Assembly (NCBI RefSeq): GCF_000017265.1
Contig: NC_011144.1
Location: 1,404,001 to 1,468,000 of the forward strand
Direction of reading: 5' to 3'
DNA: 64,000 nucleotides
From: Phenylobacterium zucineum HLK1
GTDB taxonomy: Bacteria > Pseudomonadota > Alphaproteobacteria > Caulobacterales > Caulobacteraceae
In this document: positions 33,619-42,620 of the stretch, piece after piece
How the letters are laid out: each line of letters begins with the position of its first letter
Numbering within the stretch: the first letter of the stretch is position 1
Notes under the pieces: model-generated
The model's database searches: none
The model's input: only the letters and a program-made list of their open reading frames with translations
What the model was told of the DNA's origin: nothing
Position numbers and translations under genes: made by a program

Positions 33619-35013
33619 ATGCGCGCCACCCGCGTCCTGATCCCCGCCTGCGCCCTGATGATGGCCGCGGCCGCCCCCCTCGGCGTCGCGGCGCAGGTCC
33701 AGTCCAACCGCGTCCCGCCGACGAGCGCGGTCGCCATGAAGAGCAGCTTCGCCCCCGTGGTGAAGCGGGCGGCGCCGGCCGTGGTCAACATCTCGGCCCG
33801 GCGGCTGGTGCGCCAGCAGACCGACCCCTTCTGGCAGCTGTTCGGCCTGGGCGCGCCGCGCGCCCGGATCGCCAATTCGCTGGGCTCGGGCGTCATCGTC
33901 CGGCCCGACGGGATCATCGTGACCAACAACCACGTCGTCGAGAACGGCCAGGAGATCACCGTCGCCCTGGCCGACCGGCGCGAGTTCCCCGCCCGCATCC
34001 TGCTGGCCGACCCCCGCACCGACCTCGCCGTGCTGAAGATCGACGTGCCGGCCGGCGAGCGCCTGCCGGTGCTGCCCATCGACGATTCGGGGGACACCGA
34101 GGTCGGCGACCTGGTCCTGGCCATCGGCGATCCCTTCGGCGTCGGCCAGACGGTCACCAACGGCATTGTCTCGGCGATCAACCGCACGCCCGACGACGAC
34201 GGCGCCTCGGCCTACATCCAGACCGACGCGGCCATCAATCCGGGCAACTCGGGCGGCGCCCTGGTCGACATGGACGGCGACCTGATCGGCGTGAACAGCT
34301 TCATCCTGTCCCGCTCGGGCACCTCTTCGGGCGTCGGCTTCGCCGTGCCGGCGGCCGTGGTGCGCCGGGTGGTAGAGACGGCGGCGGGCGGCGGCCGCGC
34401 GGTCGTGCGGCCCTGGCTGGGCGCGCGGACCCAGACGGTCACCGCCGAGATCGCCCGCACGCTCGGCATGGCCCGCCCCCAGGGCGCGCTGGTCGCCGAC
34501 GTCTGGCCGGGCGGGGCGGCGTTCCGGGCGGGGCTGCGCCAGGGCGACGTCGTCACCGAGGTGGACGGCCGGCCGGTGACCGACGCCGCCAGCCTGAACT
34601 ACGCCTTCGCGACCCGCCGGCCCGGCGACACGGTCCGGCTCACCGTGCGCCGCGACGCCGGCCGCGAGCAGACGCTGGAGGTGCGGGCCGAGGCGCCGCC
34701 CGCCTCGCCGGCGCGCGACGAGCGCACCATCGAGGGCCAGAACCCGCTGAGCGGCGCGACGGTCGTGAACCTGTCCCCCGCCGTCGCCGACGAGCTGGGC
34801 CTGGATCCGTTCGCTGGCCGCGGCGTGCTCATCTCGCGCCTGGACCGCGGCTTCGCCGTGGGCGCAGGGTTCCGGCCCGGCGACATCATCCGTGGCGTCA
34901 ACGGCCGCCGGGTGGAGAGCGTCCGCGAGCTGACGGCGGCGCTGGAGACGCCTTCGCGCGGATGGCAGATCGCCTTCGAGCGAGGCGGCCAGCTGATCAC
35001 CGCCCGGTTCTGA
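33619..35013 (+). CDS. Periplasmic DegP/HtrA-type serine protease with two PDZ domains
   Basis: The 464-residue protein has a signal peptide (MRATRVLIPACALMMAAAAPLGVAAQ). The trypsin-like domain holds the full triad: His105 (TNNHVV), Asp135 (RTDLAVL) and Ser211 (NPGNSGGAL). Two PDZ domains follow, the first with GALVADVWPGGAAFRAGLRQGDVV and the second with GVLISRLDRGFAVGAGFRPGDIIRGVNGR. It probably removes misfolded envelope proteins. ATG 33619 lies after GGAGACC; the frame is open 18 codons further. DegQ/DegS-type alternatives cannot be excluded. It lies 43 bases upstream of rarA. Confidence 0.9.
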   Translation: MRATRVLIPACALMMAAAAPLGVAAQVQSNRVPPTSAVAMKSSFAPVVKRAAPAVVNISARRLVRQQTDPFWQLFGLGAPRARIANSLGSGVIVRPDGIIVTNNHVVENGQEITVALADRREFPARILLADPRTDLAVLKIDVPAGERLPVLPIDDSGDTEVGDLVLAIGDPFGVGQTVTNGIVSAINRTPDDDGASAYIQTDAAINPGNSGGALVDMDGDLIGVNSFILSRSGTSSGVGFAVPAAVVRRVVETAAGGGRAVVRPWLGARTQTVTAEIARTLGMARPQGALVADVWPGGAAFRAGLRQGDVVTEVDGRPVTDAASLNYAFATRRPGDTVRLTVRRDAGREQTLEVRAEAPPASPARDERTIEGQNPLSGATVVNLSPAVADELGLDPFAGRGVLISRLDRGFAVGAGFRPGDIIRGVNGRRVESVRELTAALETPSRGWQIAFERGGQLITARF

Positions 35014-35056
35014 GACGCCTCGTGGCGCGGGGCGGCTTTGTGCTAAGCCGCAGCTC

Positions 35057-36361
35057 ATGGCCGACCTCTTCGAAGCCGCGGGCCTGACGCCCCAGCAGCC
35101 ATCGCCGCTGGCCGACCGGCTGCGCCCGCAGCGGCTGGAAGAGGTGGTCGGCCAGGACCACCTCCTGGGGCCCGACGGGCCGATCCGCCGGATGGCCGAG
35201 GCCCGGCGGCTGTCGTCGATGATCCTCTGGGGGCCGCCCGGCACCGGCAAGACCACCATCGCCCGCCTGCTGGCTAAGGAGGCCGGCTACGAGTTCCAGC
35301 AGCTCTCGGCCGTGTTCTCGGGCGTCGCGGACCTGAAGAAGGCGTTCGAGCAGGCCCGGGCCCGCCGCGCCGCCGGCCAGGCCACCTTGCTCTTCGTGGA
35401 CGAGATCCACCGCTTCAACCGCGCCCAGCAGGACGGCTTCCTGCCCTTCGTGGAGGAGGGGATCGTCACCCTGGTGGGCGCGACGACGGAGAACCCCTCG
35501 TTCGAGCTGAACGGCGCGCTGCTGTCCCGCTGCCAGGTCTATGTGCTGAAGCGCCTGGACGAGGCGGCGCTGGAGGCCCTGCTCGCCAAGGCGGAGGCCC
35601 ACGAGGGGCGGCCGCTGCCGCTGGAGCCCGACGCGCGAGCCGCCCTGACGGCCCTGGCCGACGGCGACGGGCGATACCTGCTGACCCTGTCCGAGACCCT
35701 GTTCAACATCGCCTCGGCGAAGCCGCTGACGACCAAGGAGCTGGGCCAGATCCTGCAGAAGCGCAGCCCGGCCTACGACAAGGACCGGGAGGAGCACTAC
35801 AACCTCGTCTCGGCCCTGCATAAGTCGATCCGCGGTTCGGACCCCGACGCGGCGCTCTACTGGCTGGCCAGGATGCTGCAGGGCGGGGAGGATCCGCTGT
35901 TCATCGCCCGCCGGCTGATCCGCGCCGCCGCCGAGGACATCGGCGAGGCCGACCCGATGAGCCTGGTGCTCGCGAACGCCGCCAAGGACACCTACGACTT
36001 CCTGGGCAGCCCGGAGGGCGAGATCGCCCTGGCGCAGCTCGTGGTCCACCTGGCCGCCGCGCCGAAGTCGAACGCCGTCTACAAGGCCTTCGGCGCGGCG
36101 ATGAAGGCGGCGAAGGAGACGGGCTCGCTCATGCCGCCCAGCCATATCCTGAATGCGCCCACGCGGCTGATGAAGGACCTCGGCTACGGCAGGGGCTACG
36201 CCTACGACCACGACACGGCCGAAGGCTTCTCGGGCCAGAACTACTTTCCCGAGGGGATGGAGCGGCGCCAGTTCTACAAGCCCCGCGGCGACGGCAACGA
36301 GGCGCGGATCAAGGAGCGGCTTGAACGCTGGGCGGCGCTGCGCCGCGAAAAGGGCGACTGA
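35057..36361 (+). CDS. rarA: Replication-associated recombination protein A
   Basis: The 434-residue AAA+ ATPase acts at stalled replication forks (RarA/MgsA/WRNIP1 family). Walker A is GPPGTGKT at residues 59-66; Walker B is LLFVDEIHRFNRAQQD; sensor 1 is VGATTENPSFELNGALLSR. The C-terminal part (LHKSIRGSDPDAALYWLARMLQGGEDPLFIARRLIR) is specific to the family. Length and order are normal. No neighbouring repair genes suggest a special role; it may be co-transcribed with the DegP-like gene. Confidence 0.97.
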   Translation: MADLFEAAGLTPQQPSPLADRLRPQRLEEVVGQDHLLGPDGPIRRMAEARRLSSMILWGPPGTGKTTIARLLAKEAGYEFQQLSAVFSGVADLKKAFEQARARRAAGQATLLFVDEIHRFNRAQQDGFLPFVEEGIVTLVGATTENPSFELNGALLSRCQVYVLKRLDEAALEALLAKAEAHEGRPLPLEPDARAALTALADGDGRYLLTLSETLFNIASAKPLTTKELGQILQKRSPAYDKDREEHYNLVSALHKSIRGSDPDAALYWLARMLQGGEDPLFIARRLIRAAAEDIGEADPMSLVLANAAKDTYDFLGSPEGEIALAQLVVHLAAAPKSNAVYKAFGAAMKAAKETGSLMPPSHILNAPTRLMKDLGYGRGYAYDHDTAEGFSGQNYFPEGMERRQFYKPRGDGNEARIKERLERWAALRREKGD

Positions 36362-36393
36362 TCAGCGATCATTGTTATCCGGGCGAACCGGGC

Positions 36394-36423
36394 CTAGGCT
36401 CCCCCCATCGTCTCTGGGGAGGG
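36394..36423 (+). promoter_or_regulatory. CTAG-type promoter element with C-run able to pair with the Shine-Dalgarno
   Basis: CTAGGCT (36394-36400), CCCCCC (36401-36406) and GGGGAGGG (36416-36423) repeat the arrangement seen at 14077-14105, including the shared CCCCATC and CTGGGGAG words and the 15-base distance from C-run to G-run. Confidence 0.5.
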
Positions 36424-36430
36424 AACGACA

Positions 36431-36883
36431 ATGACCACCACCACTATGGAAACCTCTGCGCGCACGCCCTGGCACCTCTGGGTCGTCGGGATCGTGGCGC
36501 TGTTGTGGAACGGCTTCGCCGGCTACGACTACGTGATGACCAACCTGCAGGGCGAGGCGTACATGCGCCAGATGGGGATGACCGAGCCCCAGATCGCGCA
36601 CTTCAACGCCATGCCCACCTGGATGATGGCCGTGTGGGCCATCGGCGTCTGGGGCGGCGTGCTGGGCGCGTTGCTGCTGCTCCTGCGCCGGAAGTGGGCG
36701 CTGCATGCCTTCGTGGCCTCGCTGGCGGCCTTCATCGTCAGCCTCGTCTATACGTACGGCATGACCAACGGCGCCGAGGTCATGGGCCAGACGGTGATGA
36801 TCATGCAGGGGGTGATCCTGGTCTCCTGCCTGTTCTTCGCCTGGTATGCCTGGCGCGTGACGAAGCAGGGGCTTCTCCGCTAG
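36431..36883 (+). CDS. Small integral membrane protein, function unknown
   Basis: The 150-residue protein has four predicted membrane helices: HLWVVGIVALLWNGFAGYDY, WMMAVWAIGVWGGVLGALLLLL, HAFVASLAAFIVSLVYTYG and VMIMQGVILVSCLFFAWYAW. A soluble loop between helices 1 and 2 reads MTNLQGEAYMRQMGMTEPQIAHFNAMP. Similar small proteins occur widely in Caulobacterales without a known role. The ATG at 36431 follows GGGGAGGG. The next gene starts 8 bases after the stop. Confidence 0.8.
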   Translation: MTTTTMETSARTPWHLWVVGIVALLWNGFAGYDYVMTNLQGEAYMRQMGMTEPQIAHFNAMPTWMMAVWAIGVWGGVLGALLLLLRRKWALHAFVASLAAFIVSLVYTYGMTNGAEVMGQTVMIMQGVILVSCLFFAWYAWRVTKQGLLR

Positions 36884-36891
36884 ATGGCGGG

Positions 36892-37623
36892 GTGAAGCCG
36901 CTCAAGCCTATCCACCTCACTTCGGACGAGGTCGCCCTCGTCCGGAGCCTGGTCCTCTACGAAGACGCAGACATCCTGGCGCTGAACAAGCCCGCGGGCC
37001 TGTCCAGCCAGGGCGGCCGCGGCCAGGTGAACACCCTCGACGAGCTGCTGTGGGCTTTCGCGAAGCCCGGCAAGGCGCGGCCGCGGCTGATCCACCGGCT
37101 GGACCGCGACACGTCCGGGGTGATCCTGACCGCCAAGACCAAGCCCGCCGCAGGTTTTCTCGGCAAGGCGCTGATGAAGCGGGCCTTTTCCAAGACCTAC
37201 CTGGCGATCGTCACGCCGGGCGCGCCCGTGCCGGCGAAGGGCGTCATCGACCGGCCGCTCCGGCGGGTGGAGGAGGGGCGCGAGGCCTACATGCGGGTCT
37301 GCGAGCCCGACCATCCCGACGCCGAAGCCGCCGCCTCCCGCTACCGGACCCTGAAGGAGGGCGAAGGCGCGGCCCTGGTCGAGCTGTCCCCCGAGACCGG
37401 TCGGATGCACCAGCTCCGGGTCCATCTGGCCGCCGTCGGCCGCCCGATCGCCGGCGACGCCCGGTACGGCGGCGCCCTGATGGTCGGCGGCCGGCCCGTC
37501 CCGCGCCTGATGCTGCACGCCCGGGCGCTCGCCTTCCCCCATCCGGCGGGCGGGACGAAGCGGCTGGAAGCCGAGCCGCCGTCCGACATGGCCGAGCTCA
37601 TCCAGGCGCTGGGGCTCGGCTGA
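36892..37623 (+). CDS. RluA-family pseudouridine synthase without S4 domain
   Basis: The 243-residue enzyme isomerises uridine to pseudouridine in rRNA or tRNA. The active-site motif is IHRLDRDTSGV with catalytic Asp71, followed by KTYLAIV and the C-terminal GRMHQLRVHLAAVGRPIAGDARYGG. There is no N-terminal S4 domain, so it resembles RluA more than RluC/RluD; the target base is unknown. The start is GTG 36892, read from the conserved beginning (LTSDEVALVRSLVLYEDADILALNKPAG); its ribosome site is weak, so coupling to the membrane protein gene is likely. Confidence 0.88.
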   Translation: MKPLKPIHLTSDEVALVRSLVLYEDADILALNKPAGLSSQGGRGQVNTLDELLWAFAKPGKARPRLIHRLDRDTSGVILTAKTKPAAGFLGKALMKRAFSKTYLAIVTPGAPVPAKGVIDRPLRRVEEGREAYMRVCEPDHPDAEAAASRYRTLKEGEGAALVELSPETGRMHQLRVHLAAVGRPIAGDARYGGALMVGGRPVPRLMLHARALAFPHPAGGTKRLEAEPPSDMAELIQALGLG

Positions 37624-37703
37624 GCCGGAACGGCGCCGCCCGTTCACCGTTTCGAGCTACAAGCAGCGGAAGCAGAAGGGTTTTCGCTGGAAGGGCCCGA
37701 CCG

Positions 37704-38189
37704 ATGAAACGCCTGATCGTCCCCGCGCTCCTCGCCATGGCGCTTTCGGCCTGCGCCACGGCGCCGACCGTCTACCAGCCCGCGGCGGGGCCGAGCGCCG
37801 TCGGCTATTCGGAATACCGGATCGAACCCGGCCGTTACCGCGTGACCTTCCGCGGCGGGGCCGGGGCCTCGCCCGAGCACGTCACCGACCTGGCCCTGCT
37901 GCGCGCGGCCGACCTCGCCCTGGCCGAGGGCTACGACTGGTTCCAGGTCACCGATCGCTTCCTGCAGGGCCAGCCCGACCGCGGCCCGCGGATCGGGCTG
38001 GGGGTCGGCGGCGCCGACTTCGGACGCCGCTCCAGCGTGGGCCTGGGGGTCGGCACCAGCTTCAACCTCGGCGGCGGCCCGGCGGTGACGGCGACGCTGG
38101 AGGTCCTGATGGGGCGGGGCGAGCGGCCCCGCGGTCTGAACGTCTACGACGCCCGCGGCCTGCGCCAGAGCCTGGGTCCGCGCGTCTAG
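37704..38189 (+). CDS. Lipoprotein resembling the CC0125/CC1285 family
   Basis: The 161-residue protein begins with a lipoprotein signal, MKRLIVPALLAMALSACATAP, with Cys17 as the lipid site. GYSEYRIEPGRYRVTFRGG and LALLRAADLALAEGYDWFQVTDRF resemble the Caulobacterales lipoproteins named after Caulobacter CC0125 and CC1285; I recall this from memory and cannot check it. The C-terminal half is glycine-rich. The function is unknown. It lies between the pseudouridine synthase gene and crcB, with about 80 and 39 bases of spacing. Confidence 0.75.
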   Translation: MKRLIVPALLAMALSACATAPTVYQPAAGPSAVGYSEYRIEPGRYRVTFRGGAGASPEHVTDLALLRAADLALAEGYDWFQVTDRFLQGQPDRGPRIGLGVGGADFGRRSSVGLGVGTSFNLGGGPAVTATLEVLMGRGERPRGLNVYDARGLRQSLGPRV

Positions 38190-38228
38190 GCGCTTCCGCC
38201 CGGCGGCCGGGCGTCGCATAAGGGCGCC

Positions 38229-38612
38229 ATGCAAGCTCTCCTGCTCGTCGGAGCCGGCGGCGCGGCCGGGGCCGTGGCGCGTTATCTCCTGGGCGTCCAG
38301 GCCCTCCGGTGGCTGGGCCCCGGCTGGCCCTACGGCACCTTCGCCGCGAACATCCTTGGCGGGTTCCTGATGGGCCTGCTGGCCGGCGGCCTGGCGCATC
38401 GCGGCGGCGCGGGCCAGGAGACCTGGCGCCTGCTGCTGGGCGTGGGCGCCCTCGGCGGCTTCACGACCTTCTCGGCCTATTCGCTGGAGGTGGCGCTGAT
38501 GATAGAGCGGCGCGCCTACGGCCAGGCCTTCGCCTACAGCCTGGGCTCGGTGGCGCTCGCGGTGGCGGCGCTGTTCGCCGGCCTGCTGCTGGCCCGGCGA
38601 GTGTTCGCATGA
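38229..38612 (+). CDS. crcB: Fluoride ion transporter CrcB/Fluc
   Basis: The 127-residue four-helix membrane protein forms dual-topology dimers that export fluoride. The signatures are GGAAGAVARYLLG in helix 1, YGTFAANILGGFLMGLL in helix 2 and the pore motif GGFTTFSAYSLE with the central Thr-Thr-Phe-Ser in helix 3. The upstream 39 bases hold no fluoride riboswitch I can recognise. It overlaps the following pseudouridine synthase gene by 4 bases (ATGA). Confidence 0.93.
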   Translation: MQALLLVGAGGAAGAVARYLLGVQALRWLGPGWPYGTFAANILGGFLMGLLAGGLAHRGGAGQETWRLLLGVGALGGFTTFSAYSLEVALMIERRAYGQAFAYSLGSVALAVAALFAGLLLARRVFA

Positions 38613-39586
38613 GGGAAGTCCGCACGCTCTACGTGGACAAGGGCGAGGAGGGCGTCCGCCTGGACCGGTGGTTCAAGCGCCGCTGGCCGCACCTGAACCA
38701 TATCCAGATCCAGAAGCTGACCCGGTCGGGGCAGATCCGCGTGGACGGGGCCCGCGCCAAGCCCGACACGCGGCTGTCGGCCGGCTCCCAGGTGCGCGTG
38801 CCGCCGCTGCCCGATGCTCCGCCGCCGCGCGCCAAGGGCGAGCTCGACCCGCGCGAGGCCGCCTACGCCAGGAGCCTGGTGATCTACGAGGACGAGGACG
38901 TGCTGGCCCTGAACAAGCCCTCGGGCCTCGCTGTTCAGGGCGGCACCAAGACCACCCGGCACATCGACGGCCTGCTCTCGGCCTGGGGCGAGGGGCTGGA
39001 GCGCCCGCGCCTGGTCCACCGGCTCGACCGCGACACCTCGGGCGTGCTGGTCCTGGGCAAGACGCCCGGGGCGGCCGCCAAGCTGGCCGGCGCCTTCGCC
39101 AAGCGGCGGACGCAGAAGATCTATTGGGCGCTGGTCGCCGGCCTTCCCAAGCCCGGCCAGGGGGTGCTAGAGCTGCCGCTCGCCAAGAAGGGCGTCGGCG
39201 ACCGCGAGATGATGGTCCCGGCCGACCCCAAGGACCCTCGCGCCGAGACCGCCGAGACCGAGTTCGTGACCCTGGCCCGGGCCGCCGACAAGGTCGCCTG
39301 GATGGCGCTGTGGCCCCACACCGGCCGCACCCACCAGCTGCGGGCCCACATGCTGGCCATGGGCCACCCGATCCTGGGCGATCCCAAGTACAAGACCGAA
39401 GCGTCCGAGGCGCTGTCTGGCGGGCTGAAGCTGCAGCTTCACGCGCGCCGGCTGGTCCTGCCGCACCCTTCGCGCGGGACGCTGATGCTGGAGGCGCCGA
39501 TCGGCAAGGAGATGAAGGCCGGCTTCGAGCGTTTCGGCTTCGACGAGCACGAGGCCGATCCCGAGCCGTTCAGCCGGCGGCGCTAG
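38609..39586 (+). CDS. RluC/RluD-type pseudouridine synthase with S4 domain
   Basis: The 325-residue protein begins with an S4 RNA-binding domain (GVRLDRWFKRRWPHLNHIQIQKLTRSGQIRVDG) followed by the RluA catalytic domain, with VHRLDRDTSGVLVL (Asp140) and GRTHQLRAHMLAMGHPILGDPKY. By layout it belongs with RluC (23S positions 955/2504/2580 in E. coli) rather than RluA, but the exact target is inference. It overlaps crcB by 4 bases and precedes the ATP12-family gene by 17 bases, so all are probably one transcript. Confidence 0.9.
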   Translation: MREVRTLYVDKGEEGVRLDRWFKRRWPHLNHIQIQKLTRSGQIRVDGARAKPDTRLSAGSQVRVPPLPDAPPPRAKGELDPREAAYARSLVIYEDEDVLALNKPSGLAVQGGTKTTRHIDGLLSAWGEGLERPRLVHRLDRDTSGVLVLGKTPGAAAKLAGAFAKRRTQKIYWALVAGLPKPGQGVLELPLAKKGVGDREMMVPADPKDPRAETAETEFVTLARAADKVAWMALWPHTGRTHQLRAHMLAMGHPILGDPKYKTEASEALSGGLKLQLHARRLVLPHPSRGTLMLEAPIGKEMKAGFERFGFDEHEADPEPFSRRR

Positions 39587-39603
39587 AGTTCAGGAGACTG
39601 TCG

Positions 39604-40335
39604 TTGCGCAAGGGCTTCCACGAACCCGCCGAGAAACCCCGGCGGTTCTACAAGGACGTTTCCGTCGGCGAGGATGCGGCGGGCTTCGCCGTGCTGCTCG
39701 ACGGGCGCGCGCTGCGCACGCCGAAGGGCCAGCCGTTCCGCGCCCCGAGCCGCGAGATCGCCGAGCAGGTGGCCGAGGAGTGGGCCGCCCAGGGCGAGAC
39801 GCTGGAGCTGGCGACGATGCACGCCACGCGCCTGGCCAACACCGCGCTCGAGAGCATCTCGCAGAACCGGGAGGCCGTGGCCGGACAGGTGGCGCAGTAC
39901 GCCGCCTCGGACCTCGTCTGCTACTTCGCCGAGGGGCCGGAGGCGCTGGTGAGCCGCCAGGTGGCGGCGTGGGGCCCGGTGCTGGAGCGGGCGCAGGCCG
40001 AGGAGGGGCTGAGCTTCGTGCGGGCCGCGGGAATCGTCCACCGGGAGCAGCCGTCGGAGACGCTGGAGAAGGTCCGCGCGCTGGCCCTGGAGCTGGACGA
40101 CTTCGCGCTGTCGGGCCTGGCCTTCGGCGTGGCGCTGTTCGGCTCGGCGGTGCTGGGCATCGCGGTGCTGCGCGGCTGGCTGGGCGGCGAGGCCGCCTTC
40201 GAACTCTCCCGGGTCGACGAGGCGTTCCAGGAAGAGAAGTGGGGTGTTGACGCCGAGGCCGCCGAACGCGCCGACAAGCTCCGGGACGAAGCCCGGATGC
40301 TGGAGCGGTGGTTCCGCGGCCTCGACGCCGCCTGA
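39604..40335 (+). CDS. ATP12-family F1-ATPase assembly chaperone
   Basis: The 243-residue protein matches ATP12, which in mitochondria holds the F1 alpha subunit before assembly. Homologues occur in Alphaproteobacteria. Visible blocks are RRFYKDVSVGEDAAGFAVLLDGRALRTPKG, IAEQVAEEWAAQGETLELATMHATRLANTALE and DLVCYFAEGPEALVSRQ. I take TTG 39604, with AGGAG at 39592-39596 at 7-base spacing; no ATG or GTG lies at a better place. The end is convergent with the UrcA gene, 28 bases apart. Confidence 0.88.
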   Translation: MRKGFHEPAEKPRRFYKDVSVGEDAAGFAVLLDGRALRTPKGQPFRAPSREIAEQVAEEWAAQGETLELATMHATRLANTALESISQNREAVAGQVAQYAASDLVCYFAEGPEALVSRQVAAWGPVLERAQAEEGLSFVRAAGIVHREQPSETLEKVRALALELDDFALSGLAFGVALFGSAVLGIAVLRGWLGGEAAFELSRVDEAFQEEKWGVDAEAAERADKLRDEARMLERWFRGLDAA

Positions 40336-40363
40336 GGGCACGGGGCCGCCCTCAGGACTCCGG

Positions 40364-40747
40364 TCAGGGGGCGCCGAGGGGGCTCCCTGCGATCCGCGCC
40401 CGGGCCTGATCGCGCGCCTGCTCGCGCGCCTGGGCCCGCGCCACGGCGCGTTCCACCTGCTGTTCGGCGTCGCCGCGGGCGCGCGCGGCGCACGCGCGCT
40501 GGATCACCGTGTCGTGGGTGAGCAGGCGGCGCGGCACGCCGCACACGTCGGCCACCGCGCGGTCGATGCGCTTGTGCAGCGCCTGGACGTCGTCGGCCTC
40601 GCTCAGGTCGAGGTCGGCGTGGGCGACCACGACGGAGGCCTTCAGGGGGCGGGCCTCGGCGGCGCCGCCTGTAGCGAACGGGGCGGCGATCAGGCCGGCG
40701 GCGAGCACGACGAGGCTCGCCCGGCCCTTGCGGGTCGGTTGGGTCAT
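40364..40747 (-). CDS. UrcA family secreted protein
   Basis: The 127-residue protein has a signal peptide (SLVVLAAGLIAAPFATGGAAEA) and the UrcA core: VVAHADLDLSEADDVQALHKRIDRAVADVCG and IQRACAARARGDAEQQV. The two cysteines (in DVCG and RACA) are conserved in the family and probably form a disulfide. The function is unknown; the family is mostly found in Caulobacterales and Sphingomonadales. It lies 38 bases downstream of the homocysteine methyltransferase gene on the same strand, with AAGGAA before the ATG. Confidence 0.85.
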   Translation of the reverse strand: MTQPTRKGRASLVVLAAGLIAAPFATGGAAEARPLKASVVVAHADLDLSEADDVQALHKRIDRAVADVCGVPRRLLTHDTVIQRACAARARGDAEQQVERAVARAQAREQARDQARARIAGSPLGAP

Positions 40748-40785
40748 GGGATCGTTCCTTGTGGGTTAGGGGTGGGTCGTTCGGT

Positions 40786-41727
40786 TCAGGCGGCGACGGC
40801 GACGCAGGCCCGGCCCAGGGCCGCCACATGGCGGTGGTCGGTCCCGCAGCAGCCGCCGATCACCCGGATCCAGGGGCGGCGGCGCAGGATCTCGGCATGC
40901 TCGGCGGCGAGCTCGGCGGGATCGCCGTCGTCCAGGTCGGGCGAGTCGTTCAGCTCCTGGTGGCTGCGCCGCGAGGCGTTGGCGCGCAGGCCCTGGATGC
41001 GCTTCGCCCAGGGCGCGTCGGCCGCCAGGGCCTCGGCGAAGTGGCTGGGATGGGCGCAATTGACCATGTAGTAGGCCGGCGCCCCGCCGGTGGCCTCGTC
41101 CACCGCCTGGACGGCGCGCCCCAGGGCCTCGCCGGTGGGCAGGCGCCCGTCGGTCTCCACCGTGAACGAGATGGCGACGGGCAGGCCGAACGTCTGGGCG
41201 GCGCGGACGACGCCGACGGCTTCCGGCGTGTTGGTCATGGTGATGGCGCAGACCATGTCCGCCCCGGCCTCGGCGAAGGCCGCCACCTGGCCCGCATGGT
41301 AGGCCTCGGCGGCCTCGGCGGTCATGGCCTCGCCGGGATCGTAGCCGTCGCCGCGCGGACCCACGCAGCCCGAGACCACGATTGGAGAGACCTGGCCGGC
41401 GTAGGCGGTCCTCAGCGCCTCCATCATGGCGATCGCCTGGCGGTTCAGCTCGCCGAGGTCGTCGGCGGAGATTCCCAGCCGCTCGGCCCAGTCGGGGCTC
41501 GCCCGCCAGGTGGGGGACTCCAGGACGAAGCCTACCCCCTCGGCCGCGGCGATGTCGAGATAGGTCCGGTAGTAGCGCCTGAGGACATCGCGCCCGGCCG
41601 GGTCGCGCAGCAGCGTGAAGGCGGCGAAGTGCGGCAGCTCGAGCCCCTCGTGGAAGATCAGGGTGGTCTCCAGGCCGCCGTCCGTGAGGAACAGGCCGTT
41701 CGAGAGCTGGGGCAGGCGGGGACTCAT
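40786..41727 (-). CDS. Homocysteine S-methyltransferase family protein
   Basis: The 313-residue protein is a TIM-barrel methyltransferase of the MmuM/BHMT family, which moves a methyl group to homocysteine or a similar thiol. The start FLTDGGLETTLIF is typical. The three zinc cysteines are seen in MVNCAHP and VIGGCCGTDHRHVAAL. It is a stand-alone domain with no cobalamin or folate part, so the donor is probably S-methylmethionine or a betaine-like compound; this is inference. Its ATG overlaps the stop of the upstream alpha/beta hydrolase gene by 4 bases. Confidence 0.88.
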   Translation of the reverse strand: MSPRLPQLSNGLFLTDGGLETTLIFHEGLELPHFAAFTLLRDPAGRDVLRRYYRTYLDIAAAEGVGFVLESPTWRASPDWAERLGISADDLGELNRQAIAMMEALRTAYAGQVSPIVVSGCVGPRGDGYDPGEAMTAEAAEAYHAGQVAAFAEAGADMVCAITMTNTPEAVGVVRAAQTFGLPVAISFTVETDGRLPTGEALGRAVQAVDEATGGAPAYYMVNCAHPSHFAEALAADAPWAKRIQGLRANASRRSHQELNDSPDLDDGDPAELAAEHAEILRRRPWIRVIGGCCGTDHRHVAALGRACVAVAA

Positions 41728-42620
41728 CGCGCGGCCTCCACGGCCCGCTGGGCCTGCATCATCATGGCGATCAGGCCGGCCACCTGCTCGGGGTCCTCCC
41801 AGTGGGGGCTGTGGCCGGCGCCCTCGAAGACCACGAGGCGGGAGCCCGGGATGGTCTTCAGCACGTCCTGGTCGCCGCGGCCGACGAAGGCGTCCTGGTC
41901 GCCCCAGATGATCAGCGCCGGGACCTGCAGGCGGCGCAGCTCGGCCGAGCAGTCCTCGGCCATCATCCCCTGCAGGATCGCCTTCCAGGCATGGACGGGC
42001 AGCTTTTGGGTCTCGTTCGTGACGAGGTCGAGGAAGGCCGGCGGCACCGGCCTCGCCAGGGTGCTTTCCTGGAAGGCGCGGGCGGCCTCGGGGCTCATCG
42101 GCGCGGTCATCGGCGCGATCTCGGCCTCGTACCAGGCCTGCACGGCGGCGTTGCCGGACAGGGACGGGAAGGCGCCTTCCAGCACGAGACCCGCGGTCCG
42201 CTCGGGATGGCGCATGGCGAAGCGCTGGGCGACGAGGCTGCCCATCGAGTGGCCGTAGACGACGGTCCGGCGCACGCCGAGGGCGTCCAGCGCGGCGGCC
42301 GCGTCGGCCACGAAGGCGTCGGTGGCGTAGGGGCCGGCGGGCTTTCCGCTGTCGCCGTGCCCGCGCTGGGTGATGGCGATGGCGCGGACGTGGGGCGGCA
42401 GGGCCTCCATGAGCGGCCGCATGGAGGGCGCGGAGTCGCTGAGGCCGTGCAGGAGCAGGATCGGCGGGCCGAGGGGATCGCCGGACTGCAGGACGTCGAG
42501 TTCGACGCCGGTGGGCAGCGCCAGGCGCTGGTGGGTGAACTGGGTCATGGCGGCTTTCGATGAACGGATGTGGGCGGGGGTTTCCGGCGGCGGAGCGGCG
42601 TCGGCGAGGATCGGGGTCAT
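41724..42620 (-). CDS. Alpha/beta hydrolase
   Basis: The 298-residue protein has the oxyanion region LLLHGLSDSAPSMRPL, the nucleophile elbow YGHSMGS (Ser125), an acidic residue after IIWGDQDAFVGRGDQD and the last His in EGAGHSPHWEDPEQV. The motif RGHGDSGKP is typical of esterases and haloalkane-type hydrolases; the substrate is unknown. ATG 42620 has GGAGG at 7-base spacing and overlaps the previous gene by 4 bases; an internal ATG at 42548 (274 residues) is the alternative. It is the middle gene of a tightly overlapped minus-strand set. Confidence 0.85.
   Translation of the reverse strand: MTPILADAAPPPETPAHIRSSKAAMTQFTHQRLALPTGVELDVLQSGDPLGPPILLLHGLSDSAPSMRPLMEALPPHVRAIAITQRGHGDSGKPAGPYATDAFVADAAAALDALGVRRTVVYGHSMGSLVAQRFAMRHPERTAGLVLEGAFPSLSGNAAVQAWYEAEIAPMTAPMSPEAARAFQESTLARPVPPAFLDLVTNETQKLPVHAWKAILQGMMAEDCSAELRRLQVPALIIWGDQDAFVGRGDQDVLKTIPGSRLVVFEGAGHSPHWEDPEQVAGLIAMMMQAQRAVEAAR

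Noticed and set aside
38190-38228. Fluoride riboswitch upstream of crcB
   Set aside because: The gap is only 39 bases and lacks the conserved elements of the crcB motif.
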